From positions 5,391 to 17,837 of the forward strand of contig DCGH01000112.1 in the NCBI GenBank assembly GCA_002315205.1: a stretch of DNA of 12,447 nt. Direction: 5' to 3'. The notes beneath the pieces were generated by a model. That model had not been told where the DNA came from. It did not search any database and saw only the letters and a list, made by a program, of their open reading frames with translations. The translations under genes and the position numbers were made by a program. This DNA is from Erysipelotrichaceae bacterium UBA1783 (lineage in GTDB: Bacteria > Bacillota_I > Bacilli_A > Erysipelotrichales > Erysipelotrichaceae). Every line of letters starts with the position of its first letter. Position 1 is the stretch's first letter. Positions 6,184-12,447 of the stretch are shown piece by piece.

Positions 6184-8283
6184 ATGGAGTTTAAACATAC
6201 ACCAATTATTTATTCAAATAACACTGTTAAGAGTGCGGATGCATCTCTTTTGGAAAACAGAAATAAAACAATGGCTTATCAGATTATGAACAGCCATAAT
6301 GTCAAAGAGGATGAAAAGCAATTTCATTTGATTTTTGATAAGCTGATCTCTCATGATATTACCTATGTAGGTATTATTCAGTCAGCTAGAGCCTCTGGTA
6401 TGGAGCAATTTCCAATGCCATATGCTTTAACAAACTGCCATAATTCCTTATGCGCTGTTGGTGGAACAATTAATGAGGATGACCATATCTTTGGCTATAG
6501 TGCTGCTCAGAAATATGGCGGAATTTATGTTCCAGCGAATCAGGCCGTTATTCATCAATATGCCAGAGAGCAGCTTGCTGAAGTAGGAAAGATGATTTTA
6601 GGCTCTGACTCCCATACCCGTTATGGTGCTTATGGCTGTATGGGTGTTGGTGAAGGTGGACCAGAGCTTGTAAAGCAGCTATTAAAGAATACATACGATA
6701 TTGCAAAGCCTGAGGTAGTACTAATTCATGTTACAGGTAAGCTACAGCATGGCGTTGGACCTCATGATGTTGCCTTAGTTTTATGTAAGCTATTATTTGG
6801 TTCAGTAAAGAACTGTATTTTAGAATTTGCTGGTGAAGGTGTTGCAACATTAAGCAATGATGAAAGAATTGGCATTGATGTAATGACTACTGAAACTGGC
6901 TGCCTATCATCTATCTGGCAGACAGATGAAGCAACAAGAAGCTTCTATAAAAATCATCAAAGAGAGCAATACTACAAGCAGCTTGCTCCAATTGAGGATG
7001 CTTATTATGATGGTGTCGTAGAGCTAAATCTTTCTGAGATTGAATGCATGATTGCCTTACCATTCCATCCTAGCAATGCTTATCCAATTAAAGAGGTTGT
7101 TAAGAATCCTCATAAGTATCTGGGTCCAATTGGTTTAGGTAATAAGATTGTTGATAATAAGATTATGATTGACCAGTTTGTTGTTGCGGGCTGTTCTGGT
7201 GGATTATATGAGAATATTGAAGAGGTTAATGCTATTTTAGCAACCTCAGAAAATCCAAAGAGTGTCATGGTTTATCCAAGCAGTACGCCAATCAATTTCG
7301 CTATGAGCAAAAATGGCTTATTAGCAGAGCTATTAGAAAATAATGCTGTAGTAAAGCCTTGCTTCTGTGGACCATGCTTTGGTGCAGGTGATGTACCAGG
7401 CAATGAATGCTTCTCTATCAGACATACTACAAGAAACTTCCCGAACAGAGAAGGCTCTAAACCAAATGAAGGACAGAAGTCATATGTAGGTTTAATGGAC
7501 GCAAGAAGTATTGCTGCTTCTGCTGCACTAGGCTATTTAGCAGCAGCTAGCGAGGTGGATTACAAGGTTGAAAAAAAGGATTATGTATTTAATCCTGGAA
7601 TTTATAAAAAGAGTGTCTACAATGGGTTAGATAATCCTATGAATGTGGATTTGATTATGGGACCAAATATTACAGATTGGCCAACAGTAGAACCATTAAA
7701 GGATAATCTGTTAATTAAGCTAACTGCTGTAATTAATGATGCTGTAACAACAACCGATGAGCTAATTCCTTCAGGAGAAACATCATCTTACCGCTCTAAT
7801 CCATTAAGATTAGCAGAGTTTGCTTTAAGCAGAAGAGAACCTAAATATGTTGAAAGGTGTAAGCAGGCAGCAAAGGAAGATATCACAAAGCTTGGCTATG
7901 ATACAGATACAACATCATTTGGTAGTGCGATTTATGCCAATAAGCCAGGTGATGGCTCTGCCAGAGAGCAGGCAGCAAGCTGCCAAAGAGTTTTAGGTGG
8001 TTGTGCCAATATCGCTAAGGAATATGCAACAAAGAGATATCGTTCTAACTGTATCAACTGGGGTATGATTCCATTTACTGTTGATGAGCTTGATGGTGAA
8101 GTTGGTGATTATGTATATATTGAAGGAATTAAAAAAGCCATTGAGGAAGGTAAGGAAGAAATTACCGGTGTTATTAGTGGTAAAGAAATTAAGCTTTACT
8201 TCAAGGGCTTGAATCAGCAAGAAAGAGAAATTCTATTAGCTGGTAATCTAATGAATTACTATCGTGATAAAAAGGAATGTTAA
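6184..8283 (+). CDS. Divergent aconitase-family hydratase, probably citrate to isocitrate
   Basis: The 699-residue protein has the whole aconitase fold: a three-subdomain Fe-S region, then a swivel domain (about 500-699). Three [4Fe-4S] cysteines can be placed: Cys337 (VAGCSGG) and Cys395/Cys398 (CGPC). Also present are GSDSHT (140-145, the catalytic DSH), TRNF with Arg417, Arg422, and GDGSAREQ (589-596). By eye alignment several residues differ from classical aconitase. The Asp-His pair (pig 100/101) reads His-Asn at 86-87, the first cysteine motif GSCTN is GCSGG, Ser-Ser-Arg (642-644) is Ser-Ala-Arg (592-594), and TTDHI is TTDEL. It resembles unusual hydratases such as E. coli YbhJ. The gene starts 2 nt after the synthase stop with AGAGGG 7 nt upstream. 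Context says aconitase; the altered active site leaves other hydroxy-acid substrates possible. Confidence 0.8.
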   Translation: MEFKHTPIIYSNNTVKSADASLLENRNKTMAYQIMNSHNVKEDEKQFHLIFDKLISHDITYVGIIQSARASGMEQFPMPYALTNCHNSLCAVGGTINEDDHIFGYSAAQKYGGIYVPANQAVIHQYAREQLAEVGKMILGSDSHTRYGAYGCMGVGEGGPELVKQLLKNTYDIAKPEVVLIHVTGKLQHGVGPHDVALVLCKLLFGSVKNCILEFAGEGVATLSNDERIGIDVMTTETGCLSSIWQTDEATRSFYKNHQREQYYKQLAPIEDAYYDGVVELNLSEIECMIALPFHPSNAYPIKEVVKNPHKYLGPIGLGNKIVDNKIMIDQFVVAGCSGGLYENIEEVNAILATSENPKSVMVYPSSTPINFAMSKNGLLAELLENNAVVKPCFCGPCFGAGDVPGNECFSIRHTTRNFPNREGSKPNEGQKSYVGLMDARSIAASAALGYLAAASEVDYKVEKKDYVFNPGIYKKSVYNGLDNPMNVDLIMGPNITDWPTVEPLKDNLLIKLTAVINDAVTTTDELIPSGETSSYRSNPLRLAEFALSRREPKYVERCKQAAKEDITKLGYDTDTTSFGSAIYANKPGDGSAREQAASCQRVLGGCANIAKEYATKRYRSNCINWGMIPFTVDELDGEVGDYVYIEGIKKAIEEGKEEITGVISGKEIKLYFKGLNQQEREILLAGNLMNYYRDKKEC

Positions 8284-8284
8284 T

Positions 8285-9499
8285 ATGAGCAAGATTACAA
8301 TGAAAACGCCATTAGTTGAGATGGATGGCGATGAAATGACAAGAATCATCTGGAAGGAAATTAAAGAAAAGCTAATTATTCCTTTCGTAGATTACAAGAG
8401 TGAATATTATGATTTAGGCTTACCTAATAGAGATGCAACGGATGACCAGGTAACAATTGATAGTGCCGAAGCAACAAAGAAATATGGTGTTGCGGTAAAG
8501 TGTGCAACTATAACACCAAATGTTCAGAGAATGTCAGAATACAATCTGAAGAAAATGTACAAAAGTCCAAACGCAACCATTAGAGCCGCATTAGATGGTA
8601 CAGTATTTAGAGAACCAATTTTAATTGATAGTGTTAAACCTGCTGTGCGTAATTGGACAAAGCCAATTACCATTGCCAGACATGCTTATGGCGATATCTA
8701 CAAGGCTGTAGAAATGAAGTGTGAAAATGCGGGCAAATGTGAGTTAGTATTTACAGATGCTAATGGTAATGAAACCAGAGAGGTTGTTTTTGATAACAAA
8801 TCTGCTGGAATTTACCAGGGTATGCATAATACCGATAAGAGTATTTATTCTTTTGCAAAGAGCTGCTTTGAATATGCTTTAACAACCAAGCAGGATTTAT
8901 GGTTTGGTGCAAAGGATACAATCTCAAAAGTTTATGATGGACGCTTCAAAGCCATTTTTGAAGAGGTTTATCAGCAATATAAGGAAAAGATGGATGCAGA
9001 AGGTATTCACTATATGTATTCCTTAATTGATGATGTTGTTGCAAGAGTTATCAGAAGTGAGGGTGGATTTATCTGGGCTTGTAAGAACTATGATGGTGAT
9101 GTAATGAGTGATATGGTTGCTACAGCCTTTGGTTCATTATCAATGATGAAATCTGTATTAGTTTCCCCAGCTGGTATTTATGAATTTGAAGCAGCGCATG
9201 GTACTGTAACAAGACATTATTATCGTTATTTAAAAGGTGAGACACCTTCAACCAATCCAGTGGCTACAATCTTTGCTTTCTCTGGAGCCTTAAAGAAAAG
9301 AGGCGAACTGGATGGCTTAGATCAGCTAGAGCAGTTTGGTAAAGATTTAGAAACTAGTACCTTAGAGGTATTAAATGAAGGTAAAATGACAAAGGATTTG
9401 GCTTTATTAGCAAAAGAAAATAGAGATGATATCGTAGAATTAAATCTATTTGAATTTATTGATGCGATTGCTGAAAAGCTTAAATTAAAATTATCTTAA
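8285..9499 (+). CDS. icd: NADP-dependent isocitrate dehydrogenase, eukaryote-like dimeric type
   Basis: This enzyme oxidises isocitrate to 2-oxoglutarate and CO2, yielding NADPH. The 404-residue protein is close to human IDH1-type sequences, not the E. coli Icd type. Landmarks are MDGDEMTR (13-20), [19 protein letters not shown] (94-112, substrate-binding Ser94, Asn96, Arg100, Arg109), RHAYGDIYK (132-140, Arg132), the [10 protein letters not shown] segment, the metal-binding NYDGDVMSD segment and [10 protein letters not shown]. The Arg-His after HGTVT is the NADP-specifying pair. ATG 8285 is preferred: AAAGGA lies 8 nt upstream, and the start follows the aconitase stop by 1 nt; an in-frame start at 8264 inside that gene is unsupported. 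With the two upstream genes it completes the path to 2-oxoglutarate and so to glutamate. Confidence 0.95.
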   Translation: MSKITMKTPLVEMDGDEMTRIIWKEIKEKLIIPFVDYKSEYYDLGLPNRDATDDQVTIDSAEATKKYGVAVKCATITPNVQRMSEYNLKKMYKSPNATIRAALDGTVFREPILIDSVKPAVRNWTKPITIARHAYGDIYKAVEMKCENAGKCELVFTDANGNETREVVFDNKSAGIYQGMHNTDKSIYSFAKSCFEYALTTKQDLWFGAKDTISKVYDGRFKAIFEEVYQQYKEKMDAEGIHYMYSLIDDVVARVIRSEGGFIWACKNYDGDVMSDMVATAFGSLSMMKSVLVSPAGIYEFEAAHGTVTRHYYRYLKGETPSTNPVATIFAFSGALKKRGELDGLDQLEQFGKDLETSTLEVLNEGKMTKDLALLAKENRDDIVELNLFEFIDAIAEKLKLKLS

Positions 9500-9545
9500 C
9501 AAGAGTATAGTAAAGAAGAAATTGTTGAAAAATAGGAGAATACTT

Positions 9546-10802
9546 ATGGTTAATGCAATTATGGATTACATTATGAAAAAGGACCCTGAGGTAGGAAATT
9601 CAATCAAAAAGGAATTTGAACGTCAGTGTCGAAATATTGAGCTGATTGCTTCTGAAAATATTGTTTCTGAAACAGTATTAGCTGCAGCAGGTACCGTTTT
9701 AACAAATAAATATGCAGAGGGCTATCCAGGACATCGTTACTATGGTGGATGCTATTGCGTTGATGAAGTTGAAACCTTAGCAATTGAAAGAGCAAAGCAG
9801 TTATTTAATTGTCAATATGCAAATGTTCAGCCTCATTCAGGTGCGCAGGCAAATTATGCAATTTATCAGGCATTATGTCAGCTTGGTGATACGGTTATGG
9901 GAATGAACCTGGATATGGGCGGACATTTAACTCATGGTTCTCCAGTCAATTTCTCTGGTAAGAATTACAATATGATTTCTTATGGTGTAGATAAAGAAAC
10001 TGAAACAATTGATTATGATGAGATTGCTCGCTTAGCAGCGCAGCATCATCCTAAGATGATTGTCGCAGGGGCTTCTGCTTATCCAAGAATTATTGATTTT
10101 GAAAGAATAGCTAAAATTGCCCACGATAATGGTGCATACCTATGGGTGGATATGGCTCATATTGCTGGTTTAGTTGCTGCAGGATTGCACCCATCTCCTT
10201 TACCATACGCCGATGTTGTAACTACGACGACTCATAAGACTTTAAGAGGTCCAAGAGGTGGCATGATTCTATCAAATAATCCAGATTTATTCAAAAAGTT
10301 AAATTCTGCTATTTTCCCTGGTTCTCAAGGTGGACCATTAGAGCATATTATTGCTGCTAAGGCTGTTGCCTTAGGAGAAGCTTTAAAGCCTGAATTTATG
10401 GATTATCAGAAGCAGATTATCAAAAATGCGCAAGCAATGGCAAAGGCTTTAACTGATTGTGGATTAAAGCTTGTTTCTGGTGGAACTGATAACCACTTAA
10501 TGCTAATTGATTTAAGAGGAACAGGTATTACAGGCAAGGAACTAGAAAAGAGACTAGATGATATTTATATCACTGCGAATAAAAATGCAGTTCCTTATGA
10601 TCCTCAAAAGCCAACAGTAACCAGTGGTATTCGTGTAGGTACTCCTGCTGTTACATCAAGAGGATTTAAGGAAGAGGATTGTGCTTTAGTTGGTAAACTT
10701 ATCTATCAGGCTACATTAGATAGCTTTGAGGAGAATAAAGAGCAGCTAAGAGCACAGGTAATTGCCTTAACTGAAAAATATCCTTTATACGTTGAAGAGT
10801 AA
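9546..10802 (+). CDS. glyA: Serine hydroxymethyltransferase
   Basis: This PLP enzyme interconverts serine plus tetrahydrofolate with glycine plus 5,10-methylene-tetrahydrofolate, the main one-carbon source. The 418 residues match bacterial family length. Visible motifs are [11 protein letters not shown] (31-41), [15 protein letters not shown] (54-68), [10 protein letters not shown] (94-103), VDMAHIAG (201-208) and [14 protein letters not shown] (226-239), in which Lys231 binds PLP. The start at 9546 is set by AGGAG 7 nt upstream; an earlier in-frame TTG at 9522 lacks a site. It begins 46 nt after icd with no hairpin between, so it may be read from the citrate operon promoter. A weak TATAGT at 9506-9511 without a clear -35 could give some separate expression. 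No T-box or riboswitch is seen. Confidence 0.97.
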   Translation: MVNAIMDYIMKKDPEVGNSIKKEFERQCRNIELIASENIVSETVLAAAGTVLTNKYAEGYPGHRYYGGCYCVDEVETLAIERAKQLFNCQYANVQPHSGAQANYAIYQALCQLGDTVMGMNLDMGGHLTHGSPVNFSGKNYNMISYGVDKETETIDYDEIARLAAQHHPKMIVAGASAYPRIIDFERIAKIAHDNGAYLWVDMAHIAGLVAAGLHPSPLPYADVVTTTTHKTLRGPRGGMILSNNPDLFKKLNSAIFPGSQGGPLEHIIAAKAVALGEALKPEFMDYQKQIIKNAQAMAKALTDCGLKLVSGGTDNHLMLIDLRGTGITGKELEKRLDDIYITANKNAVPYDPQKPTVTSGIRVGTPAVTSRGFKEEDCALVGKLIYQATLDSFEENKEQLRAQVIALTEKYPLYVEE

Positions 10803-10823
10803 AAACAAAAATTTATATTGATT

Positions 10824-10859
10824 AAAAAAGAGGAAAACTAATCATTTTCCTCTTTTGCT
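10824..10859. terminator. Bidirectional terminator between convergent genes
   Basis: AAAAGAGGAAAA (10826-10837) pairs perfectly over 12 bp with TTTTCCTCTTTT (10845-10856) around a 7-nt loop. T's follow on the plus strand and a six-T run on the minus strand. It can end both glyA transcription (plus) and the nucleoside hydrolase pair (minus). Confidence 0.85.
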
Positions 10860-10864
10860 TTTTA

Positions 10865-11392
10865 TTATTTTATACCTAAAACAACAATACAGTTGTGTTT
10901 AGGGAACTGCTTGTCAGAGTAGCAATCACAAACTGTTTTGCCTTTGGTGATTGGACCATTGGCTTCAACATAGATACCACATTCATCGTAAATGAAGGAT
11001 TCCTTATTCTCTAAATACTGAAGTGGAAGTAGGCTTCTGCTTTCTAAAGCTCTGGTAGCATCCAAACCAATCATAACAATTGGTAAATCACTATTGAAAA
11101 CATATTTTGCCGCATAAATATCGGCATAAACATTTTTCTCGGCAGCAACAGTAACATCACCTAAGGTAGCACTGCCACCAACAAAAATAATCTGTTCAAT
11201 ATTTTCTGCTAATTTGTAGTTTTGAACAAGCTGATGAGCTAGCTCTGTTAATGGACCATTTACAATGATGGTTGCCTTTTCCTTCTGTAAATCATCAAAG
11301 CTAAGAATCTGATAGCTTTCGTTTGTAGAAAGAGTATCTAATAGCTTTTGATTGTCAGCTGTTTTTTCTAATGATAAAACTAGTTTTCTCAT
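10865..11392 (-). CDS. Truncated, probably non-catalytic nucleoside hydrolase paralogue
   Basis: This 175-residue protein aligns from residue 42 with the second half of its upstream neighbour. NGPLTELA (45-52) matches TGPLTNAA, GDVTVAAEKNVY (78-89) matches GNWTPAAEFNIL, and GLDATRA (109-115) matches GLDVTEK. GPITKGKTVCDCY (146-158) matches GEFTKGMTVGDYY. The first 41 residues resemble no nucleoside hydrolase start, and the DxDPGxDD calcium/catalytic motif is absent. About 50 residues of the neighbour (roughly 200-255), including its HDP motif, are missing or reduced to Tyr135-Asp136. It is unlikely to hydrolyse nucleosides alone. The ATG at 11392 follows the neighbour's stop by 3 nt, with AAGGAGG 8 nt upstream, so it is well translated and not an obvious pseudogene. 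It might be a partner subunit or regulator of the full enzyme (inference). Confidence 0.8.
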   Translation of the reverse strand: MRKLVLSLEKTADNQKLLDTLSTNESYQILSFDDLQKEKATIIVNGPLTELAHQLVQNYKLAENIEQIIFVGGSATLGDVTVAAEKNVYADIYAAKYVFNSDLPIVMIGLDATRALESRSLLPLQYLENKESFIYDECGIYVEANGPITKGKTVCDCYSDKQFPKHNCIVVLGIK

Positions 11393-11395
11393 CAA

Positions 11396-12343
11396 TTAGG
11401 CCTCCTTACTGTAAGCTTTTATATATTCAACAAGATGCTGAATAAATTTCTTACGGTCTAAATTCATAATAACAGTTGCGTTTGGTTTCTTCCCTGTGAC
11501 GCCATAATAGTCGCCAACGGTCATACCCTTAGTAAATTCACCTGTTGTTTCAATCTGAACATTCATTTCCTTTAGTTCAAATACCTCTGGATGAATTAAT
11601 ACCATAACAGCGCAAGGGTCATGCATTGGTGCTCCTTGATAACCAATAGATAAGTGGAATTTTGCAAAGAAGTCTAGCCATTCAGCAACAATATCACTGA
11701 CTGGATTGCCAATTGCACGAATGACCTCAACATCCTCAGGTGTAACTAATGCTTTTTCGGTAACATCTAATCCTGCCATATAAATAGGGACACCACTAGT
11801 AAAGACAATATCGGCTGCCTCTGGGTCAATTAGGATGTTAAACTCAGCTGCTGGAGTCCAGTTACCAAGCATAATGCCTCCACCCATAATAGAGAAGGCC
11901 TTAATCTTATTTTTTAAATCCGGTCTTGCAAGCAGTAATGCTGCCGCATTGGTTAATGGACCGGTTGAAATAATTATTACTGGTTCATTTGCTGCTTCTA
12001 GCACATTAGCCATTAGCTCTACAGCAGTTTCCTTTTCCAGATTTCTGACAGGCTCTGGTAATGCTGGACCATCTAATCCAGATTCACCATGAATATTAGC
12101 AGGAGCTGCTAAGGATTCGATATATAAAGGCTGGCTTTGTCCTCTAGCAATAGAGACATCAAGATTAATTAATGCACAGATTCTTTGTGAGTTATAGGCT
12201 GCCTTATCTACAGAACAGTTTCCATTAACAGCAGTAATGGCTTTAATATCAAATTTGTCACTGCCATGGGCAATAACCCAACCTATGGCATCGTCATGAC
12301 CTGGATCACCATCTAAAATTACAGGTATTTTCTTATTTATCAT
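11396..12343 (-). CDS. Nucleoside hydrolase (inosine-uridine preferring family)
   Basis: Enzymes of this family split the N-glycosidic bond of ribonucleosides to give ribose and a free base for salvage. The 315-residue protein has the standard length. DGDPGHDDA (11-19) holds the calcium-binding and general-base aspartates, STGPLTNAA (126-134) includes the Thr calcium contact, AEFNI (166-170) holds the transition-state Asn, and GLDVTEK (191-197) follows. HDP (241-243) carries the catalytic His and the last calcium Asp. All are intact, so it should be active. Which nucleosides it prefers (pyrimidine as RihA/RihB, purine or broad) cannot be told. No signal peptide is seen, so it is cytoplasmic. 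AAGGA lies about 11 nt upstream of ATG 12343, a rather long spacing. It is first in a two-gene operon with the truncated paralogue. Confidence 0.94.
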   Translation of the reverse strand: MINKKIPVILDGDPGHDDAIGWVIAHGSDKFDIKAITAVNGNCSVDKAAYNSQRICALINLDVSIARGQSQPLYIESLAAPANIHGESGLDGPALPEPVRNLEKETAVELMANVLEAANEPVIIISTGPLTNAAALLLARPDLKNKIKAFSIMGGGIMLGNWTPAAEFNILIDPEAADIVFTSGVPIYMAGLDVTEKALVTPEDVEVIRAIGNPVSDIVAEWLDFFAKFHLSIGYQGAPMHDPCAVMVLIHPEVFELKEMNVQIETTGEFTKGMTVGDYYGVTGKKPNATVIMNLDRKKFIQHLVEYIKAYSKEA

Positions 12344-12365
12344 ATGCTCGTACTTCCTTAATTTA

Positions 12366-12393
12366 ATTATACATTAAAAAAAGAAAAAGGTAA
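12366..12393 (-). promoter_or_regulatory. Promoter of the nucleoside hydrolase operon
   Basis: A perfect TATAAT on the minus strand (12371-12366) lies 22 nt before the start codon. The -35 is weak (TTACCT, 12393-12388, 16-nt spacer), which suggests activator help or modest strength. Confidence 0.5.
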
Positions 12394-12445
12394 TTTAAAA
12401 TAGTGTGTGTAAGACAAAACCGCGCTTTAAATTATCGTGTGTAAA
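12394..12445. repeat. Imperfect 20-nt direct repeat, 32-nt spacing
   Basis: TTTAAAATAGTGTGTGTAAG (12394-12413) and TTTAAATTATCGTGTGTAAA (12426-12445) agree at 16 of 20 positions without gaps, with starts 32 nt apart, about three helical turns. They lie just upstream of the -35 region of the nucleoside hydrolase promoter. The window ends here, so the number of copies is unknown. Possible operator sites; no known box is recognised. Confidence 0.45.
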
Positions 12446-12447
12446 GG

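Noticed and set aside
9500..9545. T-box, glycine or folate-type riboswitch before glyA
   Set aside because: The gap is only 46 nt with no stable hairpin, too short for any of these.
10865..11392. Calling the short nucleoside-hydrolase-like gene a pseudogene
   Set aside because: The frame is open, the start has an ideal ribosome binding site, and the N-terminal 41 residues are not a decayed hydrolase remnant by eye; no frameshifted missing half is visible next to it.
11835..12092. Plus-strand open frame opposite the nucleoside hydrolase
   Set aside because: It is antisense to an intact enzyme gene, with no ribosome binding site and no recognisable family.

Overview
The window is AT-rich chromosomal DNA using the standard genetic code (TGG for Trp; almost all visible stops are TAA, one TAG), with strong AGGAGG-type ribosome binding sites, sigma-A-like promoters and hairpin-plus-T-run terminators. 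Together with prfA-prmC, a Gram-positive-type dgkA, abundant AGA arginine codons and a short clostridial-style citrate pathway cluster, this suggests a low-GC, probably anaerobic Firmicute. A gut Erysipelotrichia or Clostridia member is my best guess; the lineage is inference. I see no tRNA, rRNA, CRISPR array, insertion sequence or phage gene.

Left part (1-2930, minus strand): a DUF4236-family protein runs off the left edge. Upstream of it lie prmC and prfA, one operon with a 1-nt gap. PrmC methylates the GGQ glutamine of the release factor encoded by prfA. A hairpin terminator after prmC overlaps the extended -10 promoter of the DUF4236 gene.

Middle left (2925-4689, plus strand): promoters that share a small -35 region drive prfA leftward and a three-gene operon rightward. 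That operon encodes a membrane-anchored calcineurin-like phosphoesterase (probably with a TTG start), DgkA (overlapping by 11 nt) and MsrA, and ends in a good intrinsic terminator.

Centre (4713-10860, plus strand): a clear promoter (TTTACA-17-GATAAT) precedes a tight run. It encodes a Re-citrate-synthase-like enzyme of the LeuA/homocitrate synthase family, a divergent aconitase-family hydratase, an NADP isocitrate dehydrogenase of the eukaryote-like dimeric type and, after 46 nt, serine hydroxymethyltransferase (glyA). The first three would carry oxaloacetate plus acetyl-CoA to 2-oxoglutarate for glutamate synthesis, the oxidative arm of an incomplete TCA cycle, without a classical Si-citrate synthase here. 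A bidirectional terminator follows glyA.

Right part (10865-12447, minus strand): a full-length nucleoside hydrolase is followed, translationally coupled, by a roughly half-length paralogue that has lost the N-terminal calcium/catalytic aspartate motif and probably the catalytic histidine. Imperfect direct repeats lie upstream at the window edge.

Most of the window is housekeeping. I did not find a wholly new system. The best leads are the active-site changes in the aconitase homologue, the coupled degenerate nucleoside-hydrolase paralogue, and the uncharacterised C-terminal part of the DUF4236 protein.
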